Counted from the first letter of the stretch, positions 1 to 8,280 are shown. The stretch is DNA of 10,406 nucleotides from DASRDS01 sp035652495 (GCA_035652495.1 DASRDS010000342.1:1-10406); one strand, 5' to 3'. Numbers and translations are program-made. The notes: a model not told the origin generated them from the sequence alone.

Positions 1-497
1 ACACACTTCCCCCCAATATTCCGCTATTCGCACCGCCGGCCGTGGCTCGTCGGCTCAATGGTGTTGGAGTAGCACCGGGGGAGACTGTATCCGTAGGCGG
101 TCTGTCAATTCAGGCCGCGAAAGCTAAGCATCGTGTGGTGGGCGGCGCGAATATGTATCGGTTGGATGCAAGCGAAGCGAGCATATTCTTCGCGGGCGAC
201 ACGGGACTGACCTCGAAGACGCACGAAATGGGACCCGTCGACATAGCACTGCTGCCGATTGGCAAAGCCCCGTGGTGGCGCCCAGGGTTCCGCCGCAATC
301 ACTTGTCGAGCGATGATGCCCTGGTCCTATTCGAGAGGCTTGGCGCGCGCTACCTCATACCGTATCACTGGGGCACATTCCACCATGTGACCTCCGGTCC
401 GTACGATGCCAAACGTCGACTCGATGCGCTGCTCAAAGACCATCCCCGGGCCAGTGACGTGATCGCGCTCGCACCCGGAAGCACGTGTGCTCTCTGA
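1..497 (+). CDS. MBL-fold metallo-hydrolase, C-terminal part (5' end outside window)
   Basis: The frame is open to the left edge (first full codon at base 3), reading TLPPNIPLFAPPAVARRL before the internal GTG at 42, so the true start lies upstream. This is the C-terminal half of a metallo-beta-lactamase-fold hydrolase of the UlaG-like, metal-dependent type. Visible family features are an IFFAGDTG strand, whose Asp is normally a bridging metal ligand, then DIALLPIG, and a late IPYHWGTFHH segment whose first His is the usual last metal ligand. The HxHxDH metal motif would lie in the missing N-terminal part. No signal peptide can be judged. It probably acts in the cytoplasm on a phosphoester, amide or lactone, but the substrate cannot be told. 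The last 11 bases overlap the GTG start of mnmE, so the two are probably co-transcribed. Base composition is a little less GC-rich than in mnmE. Confidence 0.85.
   Translation, partial: TLPPNIPLFAPPAVARRLNGVGVAPGETVSVGGLSIQAAKAKHRVVGGANMYRLDASEASIFFAGDTGLTSKTHEMGPVDIALLPIGKAPWWRPGFRRNHLSSDDALVLFERLGARYLIPYHWGTFHHVTSGPYDAKRRLDALLKDHPRASDVIALAPGSTCAL
477..481 (+). promoter_or_regulatory. Shine-Dalgarno sequence for mnmE
   Basis: GGAAG lies 5 bases before the GTG at 487, inside the last codons of the upstream hydrolase gene. It supports GTG 487 as the start and translation overlapping the preceding gene. Confidence 0.5.
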
Positions 498-1812
498 CGA
501 CACGATCGCGGCCATTGCCACCGCAGCAGGTCGAGGAGCACTCGCGCTCGTCAGGGTGAGCGGTCCAAAGACGTGGTCGATCGCCGAGTCGGTGATCACG
601 CCGTGGCCGCTAACGCCACGCCGCGCAACGCTCGTCACCATACGGGATCCGGCAAGCGGTGAGGTGCTCGATCGTCCAATCGCGACGTCGTACGAGGCGC
701 CGCACTCGTTCACGGGCGAGCACGAGCTCGAGATCTCAACGCACGGCGGCGCGATCGTCCCCGCCGCGGTGCTGGCCGCCCTGGTCGCGGCCGGCGCGCG
801 TCCCGCGCACGAGGGCGAGTTCACGCGGCGCGCGGTGCTCAACGGCAAGCTGGATCTCGCGCAGGCCGAGGCGATCGGCGATCTCGTCGATGCCCGCAGC
901 CTGTCAGCCCAGCGTGCGGCCCTCTCGCAGCTCGATGGCGGACTCTCCCGCCGCGTCGCCGCGCTTCGGTCGGCGTTGCTCGACACCGAGGCGCTGATCG
1001 CGTACGACATCGACTTCCCGGAGGAAGACGATGGCCCGATTCCACGCGAGCGCGTCGCCTCGGCGTCCGCGACCGCCGCGAAATCGCTGGCGCAACTGCT
1101 CGCCACCGCGCCCGTCGGCGAGCTCATTCGGGATGGCGCGCTCGTCGTGATCGCCGGACCGCCGAACGCCGGCAAGTCATCGCTTTTCAACGCCATACTG
1201 GGCCGGGCGCGTGCCCTGGTCACCGAAATCCCCGGGACCACGCGTGATGCCATCGAAGCACTGGTCGAACCCACCGGCGCTCCCTACCCATTGCGGCTGG
1301 TCGACACCGCGGGCCTCCGCGATACCACTGACGTTGTGGAGCGCCTCGGCATCGAAGTCAGCGAACGGTATCTCCGCGATGCCCACGCGGTGTTGGCGTG
1401 CGCTGAGTCGCAAGGCGCACTCGACGACGCGGTCGCCCGAGTGAAAACTCTGGCGTCAGCGCCCGTCGTTCCCGTGCTCACCAAGGCCGATTTGCATGAT
1501 AGAGACGGCGTGAGCGCGGAGACCGGCCGAGGTTTGAGTGAGTTAGTCGAGGCGGTATACCGCGCAATCGGTGCGGCGCCCGCCGATGCTGACGTGCCGA
1601 TAGTCACGCGAGCACGGCACCGCGCGAATCTCGCGGCGGCGGCTAGCGAACTAGACGAATTCCAGCGCGCCTGGTCGAGCGGGGCGGTGCCGGTCGTGGT
1701 CGCGGCGGTGCACCTGAGGGCGGCCGTTCACGCCCTCGAGGATATCATCGGGGTTGTCGACACCGAGGATATCTTAGACCGCGTATTCGCCGAGTTTTGC
1801 GTTGGCAAGTAG
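487..1812 (+). CDS. mnmE: tRNA uridine-5-carboxymethylaminomethyl(34) synthesis GTPase MnmE
   Basis: A complete 441-aa MnmE/TrmE, close to the family's usual 450 aa. With MnmG it modifies U34 of certain tRNAs in the cytoplasm, using a methylene/formyl-tetrahydrofolate unit and GTP hydrolysis. The N-terminal TrmE domain (about 1-120) starts with DTIAAIATAAGRGALALVRV and includes the HEGEFTRRAVLNGKLDL segment. A helical domain carries an inserted G domain with G1 GPPNAGKS (224-231), G2 TTRD (251-254), G3 DTAG (273-276) and G4 TKAD (332-335). The protein ends in the diagnostic FCVGK, whose Cys is the conserved C-terminal cysteine. G4 has Thr where the consensus NKxD has Asn. The GTG start at 487 fits the family's N-terminus and is preceded by GGAAG (477-481) with 5 bases of spacing. 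It overlaps the upstream hydrolase by 11 bases, suggesting coupled translation. Confidence 0.97.
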   Translation: MLSDDTIAAIATAAGRGALALVRVSGPKTWSIAESVITPWPLTPRRATLVTIRDPASGEVLDRPIATSYEAPHSFTGEHELEISTHGGAIVPAAVLAALVAAGARPAHEGEFTRRAVLNGKLDLAQAEAIGDLVDARSLSAQRAALSQLDGGLSRRVAALRSALLDTEALIAYDIDFPEEDDGPIPRERVASASATAAKSLAQLLATAPVGELIRDGALVVIAGPPNAGKSSLFNAILGRARALVTEIPGTTRDAIEALVEPTGAPYPLRLVDTAGLRDTTDVVERLGIEVSERYLRDAHAVLACAESQGALDDAVARVKTLASAPVVPVLTKADLHDRDGVSAETGRGLSELVEAVYRAIGAAPADADVPIVTRARHRANLAAAASELDEFQRAWSSGAVPVVVAAVHLRAAVHALEDIIGVVDTEDILDRVFAEFCVGK

Positions 1813-1816
1813 CGGG

Positions 1817-2404
1817 CTAGAGGCGCTCGATAATGTCGGCCGCGCGCGCCAGTGAAAGCACGGCCAGGCCTGCGTTCTCGATCGCCTGGCGGCCGCCCTC
1901 CTCGCGGTCGACGAGCGCCAAGACCCCTGAGATGCGGCCGCCGGCATTTTTAACTGCCTCAGCCGCGCGGAGCGCCGAGCCGCCGGTGGTGATGACGTCC
2001 TCGACGATGACGACGTGGTCGCCCTCACGGTAGGGACCTTCGATCAACTTACCGGTGCCGTGCGTTTTCGCTTCTTTGCGCACGGTGAACGCGCGGACGA
2101 GCGGGCCGTTGCCGGGGAGCGCGCTGGCGAAGGCGATCGCGTAGGAGATCGGGTCGGCGCCGAGGGTGAGCCCACCGGCGGAGTCGAAGTCCCATTTGGC
2201 GGCGCGGAGGGCGCTCAAGGCCAGGGGGCCGATGAGGGCGAGGCCGTCGGGACTCATCGTCGTCAGGCGGGCGTCGATGTAGAGTGACGACTTCTTCCCC
2301 GAGGAGAGCGTGAAGTCGCCGCGCCGCGCGGACCGTTTCGCTAGCAAATCCAGCAGTGTATCGTACATGCCCTTGAGGCTAATCGGTCTCGCTCGGTCTT
2401 TCAT
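1817..2404 (-). CDS. pyrE: Orotate phosphoribosyltransferase
   Basis: PyrE makes orotidine 5'-phosphate from orotate and PRPP in de novo pyrimidine synthesis (cytoplasm, normally a homodimer). With the start chosen here it has 195 aa. Visible features are the N-terminal FTLSSGKKSSLYIDAR (31-46), the Lys-rich mobile loop VRKEAKTHGTGK (108-119) that carries catalytic residues, and the PRPP-binding loop VVIVEDVITTGGSA (131-144). The frame stays open upstream to 2464, but the ATG at 2404 has an excellent AGGAG five bases ahead. An ATG at 2368 (MYDTLLDLL) is the other option and lacks good spacing. No other pyr gene is adjacent. It converges on mnmE with a 4-base gap and diverges from the histidine kinase, with both start codons in the same CATG, so its promoter must lie inside the kinase coding sequence. 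Confidence 0.95.
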   Translation of the reverse strand: MKDRARPISLKGMYDTLLDLLAKRSARRGDFTLSSGKKSSLYIDARLTTMSPDGLALIGPLALSALRAAKWDFDSAGGLTLGADPISYAIAFASALPGNGPLVRAFTVRKEAKTHGTGKLIEGPYREGDHVVIVEDVITTGGSALRAAEAVKNAGGRISGVLALVDREEGGRQAIENAGLAVLSLARAADIIERL

Positions 2405-2405
2405 G
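2402..2405. other. CATG shared by two divergent start codons
   Basis: The palindrome CATG gives ATG on the minus strand (2404-2402, pyrE) and ATG on the plus strand (2403-2405, histidine kinase). If both starts are right, the genes overlap by 2 bases and have no intergenic DNA. The pyrE start is well supported by its ribosome binding site. The kinase start has no clear one; ATG 2367 is an alternative that would lengthen the overlap to 38 bases. Confidence 0.55.
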
Positions 2406-3446
2406 CGCGCTCCTGTCCGATTCTCTTCCGTCGCGTTGGCCGCCGTTGCGGTCTTCGCGTTCACGGCGCTCTACATCGCCGATCGCGAGCTCGCGCGGTC
2501 GCCGGCGTTGGCGCTGCTGCGGTATGGGCTCTGGGCGGTCGGCGGGGCGACGCTCATTGCGCTGACGTTGGCGCTCGTGCATGAGCGACGGCTGACGCGG
2601 CGAGTGGCCGAGCGTTCGGCGGAGCTGGAGCGGCTGTCGGCCGAGTTGCTGCGGGCGAACCGGGCGAAGAGCGAGTTTCTGGCGAATGTGTCGCACGAGC
2701 TTCGGACGCCGCTCAATGCCATCGTCGGCTTCGTGGATCTCTTGCGCGACGGCGTCTATGGCGAGCTCCAACCGCGCCAGGTCGGGCCCGTGCAGCGAAT
2801 CGAGGCCTCGGCGCTGCATCTCCGGCATCTCGTCGATCAGGTGCTCGATCTCGCGAAGATGACGGCGGGGCGGATGGAGGTGCATACGGAGCACCTCGAT
2901 CTCCGGCCGTTCGTGCTCGATGTCGCGACTGAGGTCGAGCCGCTCGCGAACGAGCGGGGGCTCACGGTGTCGATGGCGATCCCGGCGTCATTGCCGCGGT
3001 TGCGGACGGATCCATCGCACGTGCGACAAATTTTGTTGAATCTGCTGAGTAACGCGGTCAAGTACACGACCGATGGCGGCATTGCGGTCAAGGGACGCGT
3101 CGTCTCAGGCGAGGATGCGGCTCCGCCCAGCTTGCCGCCGGACGGCATCTGGGTCGCGCTCTCGGTGAGCGACACCGGGATCGGCATCGCGGCGGCAGAC
3201 TGCGAGCGGATCTTCGATGAGTTCGAGCAGGTGAACGCGGGGCCGCGTGGGGACTCGGTGCGGCGCGGCACGGGGCTCGGGCTTTCGATCTCGCGCCGTC
3301 TCGCGCGACTCATCGGCGGCGAGATCACCGTCGAATCCGAGGTCGGGCGCGGGTCGACGTTTACCGTGTGGCTGCCTGTCGATCCGGTCGACGCGAAGGC
3401 CGCGCTATTGCGGGCTTCGGGCCAGGTCGCGGCGATTCTGCGTTAG
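2403..3446 (+). CDS. Membrane-bound sensor histidine kinase (orphan)
   Basis: A 347-aa histidine kinase of a two-component system. Two hydrophobic segments (about 8-25 and 40-60) are joined by only about 13 residues, so there is almost no extracytoplasmic sensor. A charged, probably coiled-coil linker (HERRLTRRVAERSAELERL) follows. The HisKA dimerisation domain has the H-box SHELRTPLNAIVGF, with phosphoacceptor His at about 98. The HATPase_c domain has an N-box (LLNLLSNAVKY, Asn 217), G1 DTGIGI (257-262), an F-box-like FDEFEQV and G2 GTGLGLS (289-295), so it looks catalytically intact. No PAS, HAMP or receiver domain is visible and no response regulator lies next to it. I chose ATG 2403 because it gives a short basic N-terminus before the first membrane helix; ATG 2367 and GTG 2310 are in frame but run further into pyrE. 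The signal and partner are unknown. Confidence 0.93.
   Translation: MRAPVRFSSVALAAVAVFAFTALYIADRELARSPALALLRYGLWAVGGATLIALTLALVHERRLTRRVAERSAELERLSAELLRANRAKSEFLANVSHELRTPLNAIVGFVDLLRDGVYGELQPRQVGPVQRIEASALHLRHLVDQVLDLAKMTAGRMEVHTEHLDLRPFVLDVATEVEPLANERGLTVSMAIPASLPRLRTDPSHVRQILLNLLSNAVKYTTDGGIAVKGRVVSGEDAAPPSLPPDGIWVALSVSDTGIGIAAADCERIFDEFEQVNAGPRGDSVRRGTGLGLSISRRLARLIGGEITVESEVGRGSTFTVWLPVDPVDAKAALLRASGQVAAILR
2410..2414 (-). promoter_or_regulatory. Shine-Dalgarno sequence for pyrE
   Basis: Read on the minus strand, AGGAG sits 5 bases before the ATG at 2404-2402. This decides the start against the longer open frame (to 2464) and the shorter ATG at 2368. On the plus strand the same bases fall in codons 3-4 of the histidine kinase gene. 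Confidence 0.6.
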
Positions 3447-3463
3447 GGACAATCAGGGACGAG

Positions 3464-4339
<876 letters not shown>

Positions 4340-4344
4340 CGTTT

Positions 4345-4348
4345 CTCC
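4345..4348 (-). promoter_or_regulatory. Shine-Dalgarno sequence for the Ser/Thr kinase
   Basis: On the minus strand GGAG lies 5 bases before ATG 4339-4337. It favours this start over the in-frame TTG at 4405 and GTG at 4369, neither of which has a recognisable ribosome binding site. Confidence 0.45.
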
Positions 4349-4393
4349 GACCAGGCGCTCGCGCGTCACGAGGCGAAGGTAATCATCCGACAG

Positions 4394-4810
4394 ATGCGAG
4401 CGCAACTACTAGCGCGATCGTTGATGGCCGTCGCGGGTTTGGCCTGCGCGAGCACGAGCGCCGATGTCCCATATGCGAGACCTGCCTCGCCCGCCGCGCC
4501 CGCGTCGCGCGTGATCGTTGGACGCGACGGCTTCATCCAACGACTCGCGCTGTGGGACCCGCACCGCGAGCCGCTGTTGGACTATCTCGAGCGGGTGCAC
4601 GAGGCGGATCGGCGGTATGGCTGGGGGACAGACCGTTGCCGCGCTTATGTTCAGCTTGGCGATCCCGATCAAGTGTTCGTCGAGCCCGACGTCGAGATCT
4701 GGGTCTATACCCGGTACTTCGGCCGGCTCAAATTCGACCACACGCGGTTGACGCAAGAGAGCCAAGCCATGCTGGGGACCCTCGTCGCACAGGCGCGCTC
4801 CGCTCGATGA
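4394..4810 (+). CDS. Small exported GWxTD-motif protein
   Basis: A 138-aa protein with a basic N-terminus and a hydrophobic stretch ending at Cys18 (MAVAGLACAS), so it is probably exported, perhaps as a lipoprotein. The lipobox is imperfect (Gly at -3), and cleavage by signal peptidase I is also possible. A Pro/Ala-rich linker (about 25-38) follows. The C-terminal part matches the GWxTD domain: YGWGTDRCRAYVQLGDPDQV (75-94), then VEIWVYTRYFGRLKFDH (100-116). In that domain the motif GWxTDRGRxYIxxGxPD is typically followed by an EIWxY strand. GWxTD proteins are known from several environmental phyla and their function is not established. Here the domain stands almost alone, whereas many relatives are longer. 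The ATG at 4394 has no clear ribosome binding site. The stop overlaps the next gene's ATG (ATGA at 4807-4810), implying coupled expression with the lipid kinase. Confidence 0.8.
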   Translation: MRAQLLARSLMAVAGLACASTSADVPYARPASPAAPASRVIVGRDGFIQRLALWDPHREPLLDYLERVHEADRRYGWGTDRCRAYVQLGDPDQVFVEPDVEIWVYTRYFGRLKFDHTRLTQESQAMLGTLVAQARSAR

Positions 4811-5403
4811 CGCGCGAGCTGGCGCGGAAAGCACTGCATCTCGTCTTCGCGGCCGTGCCGCTCTCGCTCACGGCGGGCGTGCCTCGGCTCGTCGTGCTCG
4901 CACTGTTGAGCGGCATGCTCGCGGTCGCGGTCGCGATCGAGATCACACGCGCGCGGATCGCCGCGGTCGGGGCCGCGTTTACTCGGACCGTTGGTCCGCT
5001 CTTGCGCCGAGAGGAGAACGACCGCTGGACCGGAGCGACGTGGCTCATTTTGGTGTGCCTCGCGGCCGTGTGGGTTCTACCAGTACCGGGCGCGATCGCC
5101 GTCACTTGGGCCGCGGCCGCGGGTGACGCGAGCGCCGCGCTCGTGGGCATGCCGCTCGGCGGGCGACTCATCCCGACTAGCAATTTTGGCAAGTCAGGCA
5201 AGTCGGTCGAGGGGAGCGCGGCGTGTTTTCTGGTGACATTCTTCGGGGCCTATCAGCTCGCGGGCCTGAGCTTGAGACTTGCGCTGATACTGGCCGCCGC
5301 GGCGACGGTGGCCGAGTGGCCCCGGTCGGTCATTGACGACAACGTTCGGGTGGGGGCGGCGACGACCGCCTTATTTCTCATCGCCCAGATGCTGGGGCCT
5401 TAG
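4807..5403 (+). CDS. SEC59/DGK1/VTE5-type membrane lipid (polyprenol, phytol or diacylglycerol) kinase
   Basis: A 198-aa, very hydrophobic protein with about five or six predicted membrane helices. It begins MTRELARKALHLVF, matching the RKxxH motif at the start of the CTP-dependent dolichol/phytol/diacylglycerol kinase family. It also has GDASAALVGMPLGGR (106-120), FGKSGKSVEGSAAC (127-140) and a late IDDNVRV (176-182). The GDxxAAxxG, KSxEG and DDN signatures are typical of this family, related to CDP-diglyceride synthetases. Members transfer phosphate, usually from CTP, to a lipid alcohol in the membrane. Which lipid (undecaprenol, phytol, diacylglycerol) cannot be told here. The ATG start overlaps the upstream stop in ATGA, and polA starts 12 bases after its stop. 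I am fairly sure of the family and unsure of the substrate. Confidence 0.85.
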   Translation: MTRELARKALHLVFAAVPLSLTAGVPRLVVLALLSGMLAVAVAIEITRARIAAVGAAFTRTVGPLLRREENDRWTGATWLILVCLAAVWVLPVPGAIAVTWAAAAGDASAALVGMPLGGRLIPTSNFGKSGKSVEGSAACFLVTFFGAYQLAGLSLRLALILAAAATVAEWPRSVIDDNVRVGAATTALFLIAQMLGP

Positions 5404-5415
5404 TTTTCGTCCAGC

Positions 5416-8280
5416 ATGGCTCACGTCACACCTCCCAAGGCCCCACGCCTTTTCTTAGTCGACGGGTACGCCCTCATCTACCGGGCGTTCTACGCGCTGC
5501 TTTCCCGGCCGCTGACGACCAAACGCGGCGAGAACACCTCGGCCGCTTGGGGCATCGCGACGTTCTTGAAGCTTTTGCGGTCGGATCATGGGCTGGCCGG
5601 CGGAGAGTACATCGGCTGGGTTCTCGACTCCGGCCTTTCGTTCCGGCATGAGCAGTACGCGGCGTACAAGGCGACGCGGCAGAAGCTGAGCGAGGAGCTG
5701 CAGAACGACTTCGACCGGGGCATGGAGCGCATCTCGGCCCTGCTCGAGGCGAACAAGATTCCGGTGATCACGTGTCACGGCTACGAGGCCGACGACGTGA
5801 TCGGGACGCTGGCGCGGCAGGGCGTCGAGAAAGGCGTGTCGGTCGTGATCGTCTCGGGCGACAAAGATTTTCAGCAGCTCGTGCGGCCGGGCATCTGGTT
5901 GCTGAACCCTGGCCGCGGTGGCCCGGCTGATATCAAGGAGCATTGGGTCGGCGTCGAGAACGCGGACGAGCGGCTCGGCGTGCCGCCGTCGCTCGTCACC
6001 GACTACTTCTCGATGGTCGGGGACACGTCGGACAACATCCCGGGCGTGCCGGGGATCGGTGAGAAGACAGCGGCCGAACTGGTGAAGACGTATGGGTCGC
6101 TGGAGTCGATTCTCGATCACGCGGGCGAGATCACGAAGAAGCGGCCGCGGGAGGCGCTGCTCCAGTACCACGATCAGGCGCGGTTGTCGAAGCGGCTGGT
6201 GACCATTCACGACGACGTGCCGGTGACACTCGATCTCGAGTCGCTGGCGGTGCAGGAGCCGGATCGCGACCGGCTGCGGCATCTTTATGTGGAGCTCGAG
6301 TTCAACACGTTGGTGAGGGAGCTCGGTCCCACGAGTGCCACGCCCGCGTCGAGCGTGGTGGAGGCCGAGCGTCCAGCGGCGCATCCGACGTTGTATGTGA
6401 CCGTCGAGACGGAAGAAGCTGTAAAGAATGTCATCGCCGAGGCGCGCCAAGCGGGATCATTCACGTTCACGTTGGCGACGGTGACCGAGCCGGGTGCGCC
6501 GATCGTGGACGATCCGCTGCGATCGAACATCGTGGGGATCGCGCTCTCGCTCGAGCCGTATACGGCGTACTATCTGCCGCTTGGCCATCGCGACTGGCGC
6601 TCGGACGGCACCGAGTTGGTCATCACGGGGACGAGCATCGCGGCGAAGGCGTTGTCCGCCGGCGTCGAGTCGCCCCGGAATTTGCCGGCGGGTACGCTGG
6701 ATTTGCTGCGGCTGTTGTTCGAGGACGCGGGCGTTCGCAAGTCGGCGTACGATGCGAAGCGGCAGCTGCTCGTCCTGAGACGAGCGGGGATTGAGCTCCG
6801 GGGCGTCGACTTCGACCCGATGATCGCGAGCTATGTGCTGGATCCGGGGCGTCGGTCGCATTCGCTCGATCAGTTGGTGCTCGAGTTTTTGGATCAGACG
6901 CGGACGACGCAGGAAGATCTATGCGGCAAGGGGAAGAACGCGATCCCGTTCGATCAGGTGCCGATCACATGCGCTCGAGACTATGCGGGCGCCGATGTCG
7001 ACGCGGCCGGGCGGCTGCGGACGGTGTTTGAGCCGCTGCTCCAGGAGTTGGCGCTGGCGCCCTTGTTCAACGATATCGAGATCCCGTTGAGTGGGGTGTT
7101 GGCCGAGATGGAGTCGGCTGGCATCACGATCGATGTGAGCCGGTTGCGGGCGATGAAGGCGGAGTTTCAGGCGGAGCGCGAGCGGGTCGAGGAGGCGATT
7201 TACGCTGAGGCGGGCGAGCGGTTCAACATCAACTCGAACCCGCAGTTGAGGACGATCCTGTTCGATAAGCTCAAGCTCACGGTGAGAAAGCGGACGGCGA
7301 CTGGTGCGTCGACGGACGCGAGCGTGTTGCAGGAGCTGGCGGATGAGGGCGAAACGCTGCCTGTGCTGCTGCTCTCGTATCGGGAGCTGTTCAAGCTCGA
7401 GGGCACGTATCTCGACGCATTGCCGCTCATGGTGCATCCGGCGGATGGCCGGGTCCACACGTCGTTCAGCCAGACGGTGGCGGCGACGGGGCGGTTGTCG
7501 TCGAACGACCCGAATCTGCAGAATATCCCGATCCGGGGTGAGCTGGGCCGGCAGATCCGGCGGGCATTCATTCCGCGGGCGGGGTCCCTGCTCATTTCGG
7601 CCGACTATTCGCAGATCGAGCTTCGGCTGCTGGCGCATCTGTCGCATGATCCCGCATTCGTCGAAGCGTTCAAGGCTGGCGGCGATATCCATCGGCAGAC
7701 CGCCTCGATTCTGTTCGATGTGCCGCTCGATCTCGTGACACCGGTCATGCGGGCCAGGGCGAAAACGGTCAATTTCGCGACGATCTATGGTCAGGGTCCG
7801 CATGCCCTCTCGCGTCAGCTCAAGATCGAGCATGCCGAGGCGAAGGCGTTCATCGCGCGGTACTTCGAGCGTTTTGGCGGGATTCGCGCCTATTTGGACA
7901 ACACGATCGAGCAGGCCCGGTCGCAGGGGTATGTGCAAACGATCTTTGGTCGTCGGCGGTACATTCCCGAGCTACGGGATCGGAACTACAATATTCGGGC
8001 ATTCGGTGAGCGGGCCGCGCAAAATTCGCCGATTCAGGGATCGGCGGCTGACCTCATCAAGATCGCGATGATCCATATCGACCGGCGATTGCGGGCCGAG
8101 CATCCGGAGGCGCGCATGCTGCTGCAAGTGCATGACGAGCTGGTGTTCGAGGTGCCGGAGCGCGAGCTCGAGCCGGTCGAGGGGCTCGTCCGCCATGAGA
8201 TGGAGCACGCGGCGGATTTGAGCGTGCCGCTCGTGGTGGATATCGGAGTCGGGCACGACTGGTTGGAGACGAAGGAGTGA
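5416..8280 (+). CDS. polA: DNA polymerase I (3'-5' exonuclease site degenerate)
   Basis: A 954-aa, full-length Pol I for Okazaki-fragment processing and repair synthesis. The N-terminal 5' nuclease (about 10-300) has LFLVDGYALIYRAF, GYEADD (122-127), SGDKDF (147-152) and GDTSDNIPGVPGIGEKTA (202-219). The middle domain (about 325-540) has the 3'-5' exonuclease fold, but Exo I reads FTFTLAT (349-355), with Thr352 and Ala354 where E. coli has catalytic D355 and E357. Exo II keeps an Asp (446) and Exo III keeps Tyr523 and Asp527. The polymerase domain has TGRLSSNDPNLQNIPIR, motif A SADYSQIELR (Asp730), motif B with R779, K783, F787 and Y791, and motif C VHDE (905-908). It should therefore polymerise and have 5' nuclease activity but probably no proofreading. 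Motif B reads NFATIYG where E. coli has NFGLIYG. ATG 5416 is the first start after an in-frame stop; no clear ribosome binding site is seen. Confidence 0.97.
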   Translation: MAHVTPPKAPRLFLVDGYALIYRAFYALLSRPLTTKRGENTSAAWGIATFLKLLRSDHGLAGGEYIGWVLDSGLSFRHEQYAAYKATRQKLSEELQNDFDRGMERISALLEANKIPVITCHGYEADDVIGTLARQGVEKGVSVVIVSGDKDFQQLVRPGIWLLNPGRGGPADIKEHWVGVENADERLGVPPSLVTDYFSMVGDTSDNIPGVPGIGEKTAAELVKTYGSLESILDHAGEITKKRPREALLQYHDQARLSKRLVTIHDDVPVTLDLESLAVQEPDRDRLRHLYVELEFNTLVRELGPTSATPASSVVEAERPAAHPTLYVTVETEEAVKNVIAEARQAGSFTFTLATVTEPGAPIVDDPLRSNIVGIALSLEPYTAYYLPLGHRDWRSDGTELVITGTSIAAKALSAGVESPRNLPAGTLDLLRLLFEDAGVRKSAYDAKRQLLVLRRAGIELRGVDFDPMIASYVLDPGRRSHSLDQLVLEFLDQTRTTQEDLCGKGKNAIPFDQVPITCARDYAGADVDAAGRLRTVFEPLLQELALAPLFNDIEIPLSGVLAEMESAGITIDVSRLRAMKAEFQAERERVEEAIYAEAGERFNINSNPQLRTILFDKLKLTVRKRTATGASTDASVLQELADEGETLPVLLLSYRELFKLEGTYLDALPLMVHPADGRVHTSFSQTVAATGRLSSNDPNLQNIPIRGELGRQIRRAFIPRAGSLLISADYSQIELRLLAHLSHDPAFVEAFKAGGDIHRQTASILFDVPLDLVTPVMRARAKTVNFATIYGQGPHALSRQLKIEHAEAKAFIARYFERFGGIRAYLDNTIEQARSQGYVQTIFGRRRYIPELRDRNYNIRAFGERAAQNSPIQGSAADLIKIAMIHIDRRLRAEHPEARMLLQVHDELVFEVPERELEPVEGLVRHEMEHAADLSVPLVVDIGVGHDWLETKE

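Noticed and set aside
327..1274. Long minus-strand open frame opposite mnmE
   Set aside because: Ser/Ala/Arg-rich translation without recognisable domains, lying antisense to a clear full-length mnmE; typical of GC-rich shadow frames.
2310..2402. GTG 2310 as histidine kinase start, with a GAGGAG ahead
   Set aside because: The purine run is the reverse complement of the conserved FTLSSG codons of pyrE, so it is explained by coding; the added residues resemble no sensor domain and would overlap pyrE by about 95 bases.
4552..4806. N-terminal extension of the lipid kinase frame
   Set aside because: It overlaps the GWxTD gene out of frame, and the family's normal N-terminus (RKxxH) begins at ATG 4807.
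5455..6450. 331-aa minus-strand open frame inside polA
   Set aside because: Antisense to the conserved 5' nuclease domain; Arg/His/Leu-rich composition is that of a shadow frame.
6919..7938. 339-aa minus-strand open frame inside polA
   Set aside because: Antisense to the conserved polymerase domain; no domain or plausible start context.
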